A stretch of 64,000 bases of DNA from Podocnemis expansa (taxonomy: Eukaryota; Chordata; Testudines; Podocnemididae): contig ML681964.1 in the NCBI GenBank assembly GCA_007922195.1, positions 7,520,445 through 7,584,444 on the forward strand. The letters run 5' to 3'. Positions 46,145 through 58,140 of the stretch are shown here, piece after piece (positions within the stretch are counted from its first letter, which is position 1; each line of letters starts with the position of its first letter). Under the pieces are notes generated by a model. That model saw only the letters and a program-made list of their open reading frames with translations. It was not told the DNA's origin and did not search any database. The position numbers and the translations under genes were made by a program.

Positions 46145-47966
46145 TTAGGCAGCGCCTGTGGGAGGGTCCGGGGGGGGTGGCATGCCCCGCCTGCGGCCAT
46201 GGCTGCCCTCTGCCCGCTGTCCCTGCTGGGGCGGGGAGGTGTCCCGGCGCCGTCGGGGAGCCAGGCTCTCCGCCAGCTGGCGGATGGCTGCAGCCTGTTC
46301 CCGGATGGCAGCTGGGAGCTCCACGGCCAGGCCCTCCAATGCCCTCGCTGCCCTGTCCTCCGTGCCTGCGAGGCGCTCGAGGGCACGGAGCCCAGCTGCC
46401 TGCCGCTGAGCCTGCTCACGCCGCCAGGCCTGGGTGGCGGCATGCATGTCCCGCCCGAGCTCCTCCAGGCTCTCCAGGAGCTCACTGCGGGTCCTGGGGG
46501 CCCTCCGCTGTCGCCGCGGTGTCCTGGGGCTTCGGCAGTGGGGTCCGGGCGTGGGTGCCGGCCCTCGGGGAGGGGCTCTGCGACGTGCTGCAGGGACACA
46601 AAAAACACAGTTAGCCCCTGCCGCCTGCTGGTCCCATCTGTGTGCACCTGTCTGCAGCACACACCTCTGCCCTGACTGTCAGGGTCCCAAGATCCCGTGG
46701 GACATTGCCCTGGGGTAGGACTCCTGGCCCCCAAAGCCTCGGACGGAGGCCGGGATGGTACCCGACAGAGGACATTGGAGGACCCTGGGCAAGACGGTTG
46801 TCTGGCCGAGGTAGTCATCAGGGTTTACGGCGCCCTAGGACAGTTACCCAAATAAATCGGTATACTCTGGCAGTCCAGGATCCGTCAGCCCCTCTGGGAA
46901 AAAGCCTGACAAACCCCCCTATTGTGACCTGCCTGCCAGACAGAGAATGGGAGGATAACAAGAAGAACAGAGCACAGGAAAGGAGACCATGGTCTCCTAT
47001 TGCCAGACATCTGGGACCCGTACCCTGGAGGCACACATGCTTGTGGTGCCCACAAGGGTGAACTGGACCCAGCCACGCCTTGCACTTGAGGTCTCCCGAG
47101 GCCACTTGCCAGTGGTGTGCCCTGCCTGCTGTCCACCCCACGGAAGATGCTGCTGCATCTTTCCCAGCCAGTCCCTGGTCACCACCCTCCGGCACACAAG
47201 GGCCTTTTTCCCCAGTGACACCTGTGTCTGTGGGCCCCGTGGCCAGGGGGCCCCTCTGTGCCCACGAACCCTGGGCCCTATCCGCCCCGGTGCCTGGCCC
47301 TAGCCTCCACCCGTCCCGGGACCTGCTGGACAGGCCCAACCCTGTGTGCCCCCGTGTGGGGGGGGCATACTTACCCACGGGGGCTCCAGAGGTCCGCCGA
47401 GCTGTCCCGGGGTCTGACTTGGAGCCTGGGGCGGTGGTGGGACCCTGCTCCTCAGTGCTGCTGCCCGCCTCCATGGGCCTGAACAGCTCCGGGGTCGTGG
47501 GGCTGGCCTCCGCCGCTGATGGTGGCGCGGCTGGTGGTCCCCCGACGGAGACGTCCGAGGAGGCTGCCTCCAGGCCTGATGGTGGGCTCTGATGCCCCCC
47601 AGAGGTGTCGATGGATGCAGTGGGGGCACCGCTGGGCTGTGTGCCCAGGAATTCATCCAGGGCCTCAAAATATGGGCAGGTGGCCTGGCTGCCAGGCCCC
47701 TCCAGTGCCCGGGCATCCCAGGTGCGGGCATACTCCTGGCGGAGTGATTTTATTTTGCTCCGCACCTGTTCTGTAGTCCTGGGGTGCCCGGCCTGGGACA
47801 TCGCGGACGCGATGTCCTCATAAATGTCACGGTTCCGGTGGCTGGCCTGGAACCGCTCCACTATGTCTGGCTGCTGCCAGATGCCCAGGAGGCAGGACAC
47901 GTCCTCCCGGGTCCACACGGGTGCCCTCCGGCGGCCTGCGGCTGAGGGAGCTGCCTGCTGGGCCAT
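46145..47966 (-). CDS. Myb/SANT-like Harbinger partner protein, two exons
   Basis: Spliced on the minus strand: exon 1 47966-47375, intron 47374-46588, exon 2 46587-46145, giving 344 residues. The start ATG has a gccATGG context. The donor is G|GTAAGT; the acceptor follows a T-rich tract and ctgcag; the split codon joins in phase 1 to give Ala198. Residues 14-100 form a trihelix Myb/SANT-like domain: W18 in PVWTRED, W30, IYEDIASAM, and RTTEQVRSKIKSLRQEY. Residues 100-197 are Pro/Ser/Thr-rich and probably disordered. Residues 231-310 are Arg/Ala/Glu-rich and likely coiled coil (RSELLESLEELGRDM...). In studied Harbinger systems this protein binds subterminal DNA and brings in the transposase. 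The unspliced frame also stays open for 382 codons to 46818, so intron retention would change only the C-terminus. Confidence 0.85.
46588..47374 (-). other. Intron of the Myb-like gene
   Basis: GTAAGT donor at 47374-47369 and a T-rich tract plus CAG acceptor at 46588-46590. The coding frame of exon 1 runs open through most of it. No other gene is seen inside. Confidence 0.75.
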
Positions 47967-48064
47967 GGCTGCCTGCTAGCTGCCTCCCTGCCACGCAGCC
48001 TAACAGGCACGCCCTAGCAGGAAGTTCCCCCAGGGTGCTGTGCACCCTGGGAGGAAGGTCAGCC
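47967..48064 (-). promoter_or_regulatory. Leader of the Myb-like gene
   Basis: 98 bases between the start codon and the TTTCGAAA array. The promoter probably overlaps the array, so the protein could affect its own transcription. No TATA box stands out. Confidence 0.3.
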
Positions 48065-48351
48065 GGTTATTTCGAAACAACGGTTGTTTCGAAATAACAC
48101 GGCCACTACAACGGTTGTTTCGAAACAACTCGTTTCGAAACAACCGTTGTTTCGAAACGGCATGTCCCATTGGCGTTGTTTCGAAACAACCGTTTCGAAA
48201 CAACGCCGTTTCGAAAGGTAACTAGGTTTAAGTTATTTCGAAAAGCGCACGGCTATTTCGAAAGAAGCGGTTTGCTTCTTTCGAAATGGCCGTGCGTCGT
48301 GTGGCCATGCCATTCCTTATTTCGAAACAACCTCTGTTGTTTCGAAATAAG
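48065..48351. repeat. Right subterminal array of 13 TTTCGAAA palindromes in hairpins
   Basis: Thirteen TTTCGAAA octamers in variable contexts (TTATTTCGAAACAAC, TTGTTTCGAAATAAC, CGTTTCGAAACAAC). Several lie in larger hairpins: 48174-48210 (GGCGTTGTTTCGAAAC and its complement), 48247-48296 (GCACGGCTATTTCGAAAGAA, wide, one or two mismatches) and 48314-48351 (CCTTATTTCGAAACAAC, four-base loop). Likely protein-binding sites. Confidence 0.9.
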
Positions 48352-48353
48352 GA

Positions 48354-48371
48354 CTGTGTGTGGACATACCC
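48354..48371. repeat. Right terminal inverted repeat
   Basis: CTGTGTGTGGACATACCC, followed by the TTA duplication at 48372-48374. Confidence 0.9.
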
Positions 48372-48374
48372 TTA

Positions 48375-51101
48375 GACTTGTGTGCTTAGTCTTTGCCAGT
48401 GAGGGAATAGGGCTGGTATTTCCTTCAAAACCACAGAACAGAAAACCAAAGTGTGAAAAATGACCATTGTGTTCAATTGAGGGCTCACCTGTGGCTTGCA
48501 CAAAAACAAGTTCTTATGACATCAATGTCAGTTGCAGTATGATCCTTGGGAAAGCTGATCAGGAGTTTTCTGACAAGACAGAGTTTTACTGGAATGTGCC
48601 AATTCATCTAACTTGGAATATTCTGCAGAAATGTATTTGGTTTGAACTGCTGATGAACCACAGGCAGGGTTCTCATGGCAGCCTGTGTGACAGACTACTG
48701 GGGACACTGGGTGTGCATGTGTCATGGCTTTAGGGTAGGCCTTCCATGTGGCCCTCCCTGGACCTGGGAGCCCCAGTGCTCTCTTTGTGGGTCTAGGAGC
48801 ACTGAGAATCGTAGCCTGCTGCAGAGCTGAAAATCTATGAGCCTCAGCTCCAAAATTACAAAACTCCTTGCTCGGCTGTTGTTCCTAGTCCTGCTAAGCT
48901 CTCAGGTCCCTGCCCGTTCATTAAGCTTAATGAGGAATTGGGAACCTAAAAGAATGGAAAGCAGCAGGTAAGTCAGGAGCCGTGGAGCTTGGGTACCCAG
49001 GCTCATTTCATTTTGAAAATTTTAAAATGAAGTGTTTGTTATTCTGAAGTAATCTTTTGGGGGATTTTCCATGCCAGAGGAAAATTTTGAAAATGCCCCT
49101 TTTCATTTCAAAGTGGGATAATTTTCCAGAGCATCAGAATTTCCAGCTTTTGACTATCTCTAACCCTTGGCATACGGAGCCAGGAAATTCATGTCCATGG
49201 AGATCAACTAACATATTACTCAGACAGAGAACTTGCTGCCTTTGTATGTTCTCTGGGTGGAACTGCTAAAGGAGATGGCTGCCTCTTGTCTTTCCAGATG
49301 ATGTACCAACTCTGTCTCTCATTCAGCAGCTGACCATGGCAAACTGCATTTAATCGTAACTGGGAGAAAGAAGGAAAGTGAGGTAATAGCTGAATGAGCT
49401 TCTGTTTGGGGAAATGTTAAGCTTTTGAGATTCACAGAGCTCTTCTCTGGGTCTGGGGAAGGTAACAGAAGCGTCTGAGCTAAATATAAAATGAGACAGA
49501 TTCTGAAGAATGAGAGGTTCATACATGCTGTAGGACAGTGTTTCTGAAAGGTCAGACTTGATGCAGTTGCTGGCTCCTGAGATTTCCCTGATATAGTTTA
49601 GGAAAGCAGGAAACCAGTGGTTGGTACCAATGCTTGGTACCAAAAAGGGGAAGCAGGAAGTAGGGTGTTTGGCAAATGGTTGTAATAGCTGTGAAACCAG
49701 TGTCTTTGTTAAGTCTGTGGATTTTAGTGGTCAGCCGAGCTGTGAATTGTAGCAGCGCAGATATGTCTGCAGATTTTGCATCTGTGGTTCTGGCAGATCT
49801 GGTGCCACTTTGAGCTGATGTGTCTGTGGTGAGCTCGCTTCTGATGCTAATCTTAATCTAAAGGGTAATTTTGTCCTTCTCAACCTTGTGGTATGCACAT
49901 TTTATTAAAATAGCACTGTTTGTAGTAAATATGCCCTGCTTAATAAGCTTAACATTTGCAAACAATTTCTCAGGCAAAGATAACACTTAAGTAACATTAT
50001 AAACATGCAGCAAGTCAAATATGGATATTTGGACATTTCTCTTCAAGTTTAGGGCAATGTCCTTGTTAAAGGCTGTTTATAGACAAGCACTTTCTCAGTG
50101 GAAACCCTTTTGTGAGATGCCCAGTCCTTTCAAATTAATTTTTAAATCACTGGTGCAAAATGAGCAATATGTGGAATTAATTAGAAAAGTCTTTAAATAG
50201 CTCTATTTAAAAAAATAATAAAAAAGAAGAAAATCCTTGCCATAATACTCATATGTTAGAAAATTAATAGCTTAATGGCTTAAGGGAAAAATTCACTTAA
50301 ATCTCACTGAATTTTAGTGGAAGTTGGATGCCTAACTCCTTCAGAGCCTTTTGAAAAATACCAGCCTTGGTGCTCAAGATAAATCTCTCACCTTAGGTCA
50401 GTCAGATTCAACAAGCTTAGCCTCTGGGGAAGAAAGTACCAGGCATTGCTGTCATGCTGAAGAAACACAAGCAAGTGAATGCACATGCAGATATATAAAA
50501 TACTGTTAGCAGCAGCTGAGCTAACTAAAAATACTTAAATTAGACCTTGCTTTCTAGCCAACCCCTCTCCAGATGCCGGCCTCCAGAATGGTCCATTATG
50601 TCTGTCAATCTCTCTCATTGGGAGAGTCACAAATTTGCCTCTGCTGATACTGATTTAAGCAGAACTATCCTTCAAAACCAGAGGAGCAGGGAGTGAACAA
50701 AGTTGCCTCTGAAGTGCCTCCTCCCACCCCCAGCAACGTTTTCTCTACATATTCCCTTCCCATTGCTTCCCCTTACCTTCATCACTATATTCAGTGCGGT
50801 ACAGAGGAACAGATGGTTGGGAGAAGGCAATGACATTGGCCATTCCAATTTCACTTGCATTATTCCTGGTCATGAAATCAGCACACCTCATCTGAAACAG
50901 GAACTACTGATTATACTGACTGGTGATTCCCCTGCCATATGGCTTTTTGTAACCAAGAACCATCTCAAATAAGTGCCAAGAGAAAAATCTGCAGCTTCAT
51001 TGCTTCTGAAAGGGCTAATTCCATGAGTATAGAGCATGTGATCTTTATAAGGTAATGGCACTTTAGACAATTAGCAGCATGGATTTGATGCTACCTGAGG
51101 T
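48375..51101. other. Stretch without recognised genes
   Basis: AT-rich. Words near 50290-50380 ('gatgcctaactccttcag', 'ccttttgaaaaataccagcc') belong to an old amniote repeat of uncertain class, as do some near 9690-9770. No gene is recognised. Confidence 0.4.
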
Positions 51102-51109
51102 TCTAAGAG

Positions 51110-51906
51110 CAGGGGTTAAGTATAATTTGGTGGGCCCAGGAGCCCTCCTAAATTTCCAGGCTCTGCTCATGCAGGTCCTGCTCCCCTCCCACAGGTCCAG
51201 GCCACCTTCGCACAGGTCTGGGCCCCCTTCACCCACCAAATCTACTGCCGTCCACCTACCTACCCCCACCCCAGCTACTGGCCCCAGCCCCCATCTTGCT
51301 ACTGGTCCTCCAAATCTTTCCCCAGCCTCCTCCCAAACCTCCCCATCTCGCTGCTGGTCCCCCAACCCTTCCCTAACCCCCTCATGCCATGCCATCTTCC
51401 CCCACTGCCACAGGCTAACCCCCTCCTTCATGCCCTTTCCCCACTGGACCAGCTCACCTGTCCCTGAACAACCCCCCCGGGCCCACTTCTCTGGCCACCA
51501 TGACAGCTGGCTGCCACGTCCACTACCTGGCCAGAAGACAGAGTCTTCCGGCCAGTAGGTAACTGCCCTGCCCCAGGCTGAGGCTCCAGCCCGGAGCCAG
51601 CCTTCACTGAACATGCTCAGAGGGTCTGAGCATGTTCAGCAAGAGCATGCTCAGAGCAGGAGATTTAAAATCTCCCAGCCTGAGACAGCTCCCTGCCTGC
51701 TGGAATGCACTGGAACAGCATTCCGGGGGCTGCTATTTTTAGGGGCTCAATGTTCAGCAGGCCCCTAAAAATAGAAAATGGTGGGCCCCAGAATGCAGCG
51801 TTCTGGCTCCATTTTCTATTTTTAGGGGGCCCAGAATGCTGAGCCCATAAAAATAGTGGGCTCCAGAACACTATTCTGGTGCATTTTGGCTTACTTTAAC
51901 CCCCTG
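51110..51906. mobile_element. CAGGGGTTAAAGTA hAT-type element, copy 2 (797 bp)
   Basis: Termini CAGGGGTTAAGTATAATTTG and TTACTTTAACCCCCTG. tctaagag flanks both sides (51102-51109, 51907-51914), 8 of 8. The left half is C-rich cargo and the right half has 'gctatttttaggggctca', 'cagaatgcagcgttctgg' and 'ctatttttagggggccca' as in copy 1. No coding capacity. Confidence 0.88.
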
Positions 51907-51914
51907 TCTAAGAG

Positions 51915-52946
51915 TATATCTCCATTGCAATGTAAGCCCAGGGTTCATGGGACTTAAGTCAGTGGACCCTGGGTTTGAGCATCTAGATTTATTATCAAAC
52001 CTGATGTGATGAGGTAGTTGCCCCATTCCTGCAGAATAAGGATTAAGAAGGGCTTTGAGAAAGCAGTCAATCAGGCGGGAGTGCAGCTGGGCCAATCAGC
52101 ACCCTGGATAGGATAAAAAAGTTGACTGCAGAGGCAGACTAGTGTCAGTATCTCTTGGAGCCTGGAGAGAACAGAACTTAGCTGCCCAAGAATTTGTAAA
52201 TGCAACAGAATTCCATCTTCACTCATTCCACACCTTCCCCAGTTTTCAGGCGGCTCAGTGCATTGTTGAGTAGCATACTTACAGGAATAGGAACATAGGA
52301 CTATTACTTTTAACAAAGAGGAAAGACCTTGTGCACCTTTCCAGCAAAAATTCAATTCCAAGGCTTTTTTTTTTTTTTTTTTTTTGACTTTTACATATCC
52401 TAGTTTCCATTTTGAATTTCACATGAGGTGGTGGTGGGGGAGGAATGCCATAGTGCTGGTGCACGGTCTGCCACCATTAATGGATACATGTCTCACATTG
52501 CAGTTCATAATAACTTTTGTATTGGTTCATAGAATGGAAATCCCTCCCATTCCTATTTAAATAAACATTAAAATTGTGCCAAATACTTACCAGGTTCCAG
52601 ACTGGCTTCTTCCTTTTCTGTTGCAGTTGCTGTTCTTTAGTGGGCTGTTCTGGGGGTGAAGCATGTCTCTGAGTATAGCTCCAGGCTGTGCTGTGCAGCT
52701 GCTCCTGTTGCAAAGCCTCCTGTGGGATCAGTGTCATCAGAAGAGTCAATTTACAGGCCTCACTTAGCACCTGGTGCTGGCTTCCATCAGTTCTCATGAG
52801 GGATTCCAAGGTCAAAGTGAACATCCTGGTTGACCAGGGCACTGTGCACCACCATTAGCACTGTGCTCAGCCCAGTACCTAGCATACTGTTAAACTCATA
52901 TAAAATGGGCATGATGTTGGTGCGCTGCCTCAGGTACAGTTCTGGT
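51915..52946. other. Spacer with a T-run
   Basis: A T-run of about 22 at 52364-52385 and nothing else recognised. Confidence 0.4.
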
Positions 52947-53299
52947 CTATGTTCCCTCTAAGCTGTACACGTGTGCGCACGCACAGAGGTTGTGAAACCC
53001 ACGCACACAACAAAATAAAGTGCACACAAAAAAATTCAACAGTGCTAATATTTTTATGCTACTTTAAGAAGGTGATTTCAAGTAACATGTTTCAAATAAG
53101 GTTTTTGTAATTTATAAAATCATTTCCATCACCAGATCAAAATAAAATTTAGATATTATTTGCATCATACTCACTTCATTGCACTCACAAGTTTGACCAC
53201 ACTCCCTGGAGTGCATACAAATTTGGACACTGGCTCCAAAAATTTGCACAAAGGAAATTTTTTGTGCACATAGCCTATGAAAAATTAGAGGAAACATTG
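52947..53299. mobile_element. hAT-type MITE (353 bp)
   Basis: CTATGTTCCCTCTAAGCTG at the left and, read inward, CAATGTTTCCTCTAATTTTT at the right. Flanks gttctggt (52939-52946) and ggtctggt (53300-53307) match at 7 of 8. The left part has 'acgtgtgcgcacgcac' as a short palindrome; the remainder is AT-rich. Confidence 0.75.
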
Positions 53300-53813
53300 G
53301 GTCTGGTCCCTGATTTTCTGATATTTGGTCTTGAGCTGCTTAATCCAGTCACTGCTCTGGTCATCAGTCAAATAAATTTCCAGAATTGCCAGAATTCTCT
53401 GCTATTTTCTACTATCCATGGTCTTTCTTGGTACTCTTTCTTAAATCTATTGTTTTGCTTATTTCACACCAGACGTTAATCAAAATCTGGCTGTGCTCCT
53501 ATGACCATAAAGCAGCTTGCTTTGCAAAGGACTACTTCAGGTCAATGAGCATTGCAATGCAGAAGGTTCTTCAAAGGGTTTGCACCTTGGTGGTCAGAGT
53601 AAAGATAGGAAGGGTTAAACACTGGCTTGCTGAGCAGCTGCACTACAATAAAGGGGTTGCCTCTGTTCCCTGGAGTTGATTGGTGGTTCTTGTGACAGAG
53701 AAGACAAAGGAGGTTGTTCCAAGGGGATGTGGGGTACTTCTGGTGGCCTCTCAGGATCCAAGCCCAGTGTGGGGCTGCAGCTACAATCCAAAGTAATAAG
53801 CCTTGAAACCTGA
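53300..53813. other. Spacer
   Basis: Nothing recognised. Confidence 0.4.
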
Positions 53814-54845
53814 TGTGATGCTGTCTGGATTTGGGAGATCATTTATGATTGTTTTTCATATTAACAATATTCCCTGTTTGAAGTAGTTCATAAGTGATAT
53901 GCCATGCTTGGTACCAATAGAAAGGTTGTAATCTGCTAGGAATGACTATATGATTTATATGTAGAAATTGAATCTGTAGCAGAAGATGTGAATAGGCTTA
54001 TTATATCTATATTTCAACCTGTGTCATTCTGGGAAACACCCAGACAGCATGTCTGCAACCATTGTTTCCTTAATGGCCCATTAAGGGAGTTCACAGGGAG
54101 AGTGAGTCCAGGGAGAAACCTGCTCAGTGAGTCAACCAGACTGCCCATGTGACTCAACTCCATTTTGATTGTGCAAAGACTCTGCACAGCATGGGGAAAG
54201 CCAGAGGTGATAAAAAGGCAGCAGCCCCAGCTCCATTTTGTCTTCAGTCTGCAACCAACACTCATCTCTGGAACTACTCCTCTGCGACTAGACAAAGGAA
54301 TGAGGCCCACCAAGGTGCTAGGGTGTCTATCAGAGGAACAAGCCTGCAAACGCCAAATTTTTCCATGGACTTGCCTTATAAGGCCTCCTAAATCATTTAT
54401 ATGTATGTGATTCACTTTGACCCTTTAACATCTCTCATATTTTGTTTCTTTTCTTTTCTTTTTATAATAAACCTTTACTTATAGTTACTAAAGGAGTGGT
54501 TGGCACTGGCAGTGTGGTATTTTAGGCAAGATCCAAGCCTATATTGTTCTGGGTAATGTGGCTGCCCTTTGGGCTTTGGAGAACCTATTTCTTTAAGAGA
54601 CTGTGTGACTAGGAGGGAGCCAGAGGAGCTGATGTGCAATAAAGGGGGCTGTTTCCATTTTGTCATGCTTCATGATGATCAGAGTGGGGAATCAGAAGCA
54701 TGTTTTGTTACTGACTGGGAGACTGGTTTAAGTACCACCTGTCAGTGCTTTGGGGGTTTAGCTCCTGGTTCTGCAGCTTGTCTTGATTTTTTGCACATTC
54801 AGGAGGTTATCCCAGGAGGCCCAGGTCACACCTGGGTCCCAGTTT
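53814..54845 (+). mobile_element. LTR-like repeat, copy 2
   Basis: Starts TGTGATGCTGTCTGGATTT like copy 1 and continues further, through 'cctattgttctgggtaatgtg'-like words and 'tttttgcacattcaggagg', which match copy 3 in reverse. No coding region. Best explained as a solo LTR of an LTR retroelement; the exact right edge is not resolved. Confidence 0.55.
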
Positions 54846-55789
54846 GATCTTGGTTTGACCTATGCTGAAGCCCTCCACCCTCTTGGAGTCTTAGGACACT
54901 TAGTCCAACTCAAAGCACTTTGTGAATAGATGAAAGAGAGTTTTGGGCTTGAGCTTGAGCCCAGGCCCGTGTTGCAATGTAAACATACTTTTATGATGAA
55001 ATATGCTTTCAGAGCTTCACTTGCAAATGCCATTTACACCCACAGCATTCATTGTGTTTTCTGAATACTACTGCACAATAGCTTCATGTTTTGTAGTATA
55101 AACCGTTCATTCAGCTGTAAATTAAGGGTTTTTTCTTTAGCACCAGATTTGTGAGACATTTTTATAACTTCAGGTTTTTTTCTTAAAAGACCAGCTATCA
55201 CAAAATTGAAACCTATAGCCAAAAACTGGGTTTTCCTATCTATGATGGGCCCTTTTCTCTTTAAATGCCAGAGGTTCCCACTGTCACCAATATGCTTTAA
55301 TAATGATGCCAAGAGGAAAAATTGCACTTTGTAATGGATTTTCTCCTTTCAATTTTCATTCAATGACACACTCTGGACTCATTCTTTGAGCTTCCTCTAG
55401 CTCATCAGAAGTTCAGTCATGAACAATTTTCTAAACTTTCAGCATCAGAGATAGCAGTGCCTGCAATTCTCAAGACACAGCCACTTATCTGCTTTATTTC
55501 ACCAGCACTCTTATCAATCTGTCAATTTATCTTCTTTGCTTCTTGGTTAATACAGAGTTTACATGAATAGTCTTTATAGTGGACATCTATCTAGACAGTA
55601 TATAAGAATTCTCAGGTTTTATTCTGTGGTTTTATGTAGATATCTTGTGTGTGCAAGCACAATATCTCCTTTTGGAATTTTGTATCTCAGGAGAAATGAG
55701 ATGTAGGTGTTAGGAATAGCAATCAGTCTAGAAAAAAATCAGAATTAGCTGAGGTCAGAATGTTTAGATAACTCTATTTGTCATGGGGT
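54846..55789. other. AT-rich spacer
   Basis: Nothing recognised. Confidence 0.4.
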
Positions 55790-56200
55790 GTATGTATCCC
55801 CTGCTGGCCTAACATTCAAAGGGTTAATACAAACACATTTGGCCACTGCTAATTGGAAGCCTCACACCAGCTGGGAGCATAAAAAATAAAATCTGGGAAG
55901 CAGAGAGGTGGGGTGGTAGTTACCAGAGTAGCGAACAGGCTAAAGAAAGGAACTCTTGCGAGCACCCTACCAAAAAGCTCCCCAGAGAAACCAGTCCAGG
56001 AGGTGATGAACTGACAGAAGAGCCTTCTGAGATTTAGAGGAAGGAGCTCAGGGCATTGTCAGAGTCAAATAACCCTGATCCTCCTTATCTACCTCAAGGA
56101 CCTTGAACTTGCACCCAAAGGAATGGCAGGCCTGAATTTCTACAATAACCTGCCGATAGACTTGGGAGTGAAGAAAGGTACGGGAGTAGACTAACAACCC
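55790..56200 (+). mobile_element. Possible LTR-type repeat
   Basis: 'catggggtgtatgtatcccc', 'acattcaaagggttaatac', 'gctgggagcataaaaaataa' (TATA-like) and a downstream transcribed-looking part resemble LTRs of reptile retroelements. No paralogue in the window and no TSD confirmed. Confidence 0.3.
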
Positions 56201-58140
56201 CTCTAAACTACGTAAGCTCAGGAGCTGTGCAACATTTGGCCTGAATATTTCCTTGACTTTGGTTTCCCATCAGACCTATTGGGAATTAGAAATCAGGCTG
56301 GCAACTTTGATTGGGCGAGAAGGCTCTTGGACCTCCATGAAAGTTGATATAGCTCTGCGTAAGAAAGTCCCAACAAGATAAACAGACTTTTAAAACAGTA
56401 GCTGGCCTGGAGCAAACTGCCAAATTTAGTGGAGTCATGTAAGCATCTTGGCAGAACAGGCTAAGCATAGAGCCTTTGGATTAGGCCAGAGGGTGATGGA
56501 GACGTACAAAGGAAATGGACAAGACACGAAAGTCAAGCTCTTGTGGCTGAAAGGCAGAGGCCTGGTTGTGCTACTGTGGGAGGAGAGGGGGCACAATCAG
56601 TAATGAAATTTGGAAAGGATGGGTGGGATTGGAAGGAGGCTCTCTGGTTGGCTTGGGAGAAAGGAAAGAAAAAAAGGCAATAATAAAAAGGAGATCACAA
56701 ACAATTCTAATTAAACTCTTATTCACAGTATTCGTGCCTTTGGGGACTTTACTAACCAAAATGAAACTCTGAGCCTTGTGCACGTTTGCACATCTCTAAT
56801 TATAGATAAAATTTTCTGCAAGTTTATAAAAAGAAAGAGAGAGGAATAATTGCTGCTGAAGTTTCTAGTGACACAACAGCTATGCTTGATTTTCAAACCC
56901 CCAGCCATGTACCTATCCATGTAACCAGTAGGGAAAAGTGATATCAAGCAGGACTACTCACAGATCTATGTCATTGCCAGAGACTTGTTCTTTTGGAGAA
57001 AATTCTTCCAAAACAAGAGATTGTTGCTGTAAGTCTGCAGGTTTTGCCATGCCAGAAATAAAGCTGATAACAGAGCTAATTGAGTCAATTGATTGACTTC
57101 TCTAACATTAATTGGTCTGGCCAGAACTGCCCACATTTTGATAGGATCAGAATCTCTATTTCTAGTTAATACTGTACTCCATTTCAAATAACTCCTTTTC
57201 TGAAACAGCTTACATTCTTGTAATTGTTTTAAACTGGCAGCCTTATCCACATTCCTTCTTTGGGAATTTTAATTTCTGTTTCACAGGTTTAATGTAAACC
57301 CAAGTGTCACCTAAAGAAACAAAACAAGCTGACCAAAGTAAACAATACAAAATATTTTCCATTATCCTTTTGAAAGTAGCTTCCTCATTATGCAAAATAA
57401 ATGGTAGGACTTGAAAACCAGAAGACTTCTGTTTAGACATACATTCCCTCTTGCTCTGCAGCTAAAATGGGAGTCTGCAGTCCTGGGTTCTGTTTGTGGC
57501 TTTGTTACTGGCATTCCTTTATGTTTCAATTTCAGCTTTCTGAGCACAACGGAAGTCAGGACAGCTTCCTAAGGATAAGAACTCTCCTTCAAAACTCAGC
57601 ACAGGTAGTGCCTTTACATGTGAAGAGAAAGCTACATTGCCAGTTTTGGCAGTTTGATATGGGTTATCTATATAATTTCCTGTGTCTGTTGCAGTTCAAT
57701 ATCATAATTTTAATTCCAGAATCTGTACCCTCTCAATCCTTCCCTAATGAGCTACTACCTCTTGGTAACTTGAGAAATGTTCTAGCTGTTGAATTTTATT
57801 TATACTGTAACTAGCTTAGATGTTGCTTATTTGCTGGAGATTTTATAAGAGGCTTACACTTTAAAGAAATTTCACTTTATAGACATTGAGGAGTTATTCT
57901 CAACTTTATTGTCCATCACAGCAGCAGCGATGGGAAAAATCTAATCCTGTGTAATTTTAATCAGACTTTGCTGCCTTCTGTAGATTGTGATGGAACATAC
58001 CTCTGTATTTCCACCCAACCTGTTTTGTAATAATATTTGTTGAAGGTATGCCTTATAAGGTGTTGGAAAACTCATAATATCAACACATGTTCCAAACCAC
58101 ATAGCTCTGTGTAGGCAGAAACCAAGAAACAGATCTGTCT
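56201..58140. other. Stretch without recognised genes
   Basis: 56230-56560 may continue the retroelement-like sequence but shows no coding frame. The remainder is AT-rich. Confidence 0.35.

Larger units (their letters stand above)
44281..48371 (+). mobile_element. Complete PIF/Harbinger DNA transposon, 4091 bp
   Basis: Terminal inverted repeats GGCTATGTCTACACACAG (left) and, read inward, GGGTATGTCCACACACAG (right) agree at 16 of 18 positions and are flanked by TTA. Inside are the two genes of this superfamily, a DDE transposase and a Myb/SANT-like protein, in tail-to-tail order. Both genes are GC-rich against an AT-rich neighbourhood. Subterminal regions (44306-44390, 48065-48350) are arrays of TTTCGAAA palindromes. 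Nothing in the coding parts is visibly broken, so this may be a recently active, possibly still competent, autonomous copy. Confidence 0.93.

Noticed and set aside
45604..46818. 404-codon minus-strand frame
   Set aside because: It spans exon 2, the 3' ends of both genes and the transposase C-terminus in a wrong frame; the spliced Myb-like model fits the domains and splice sites better.
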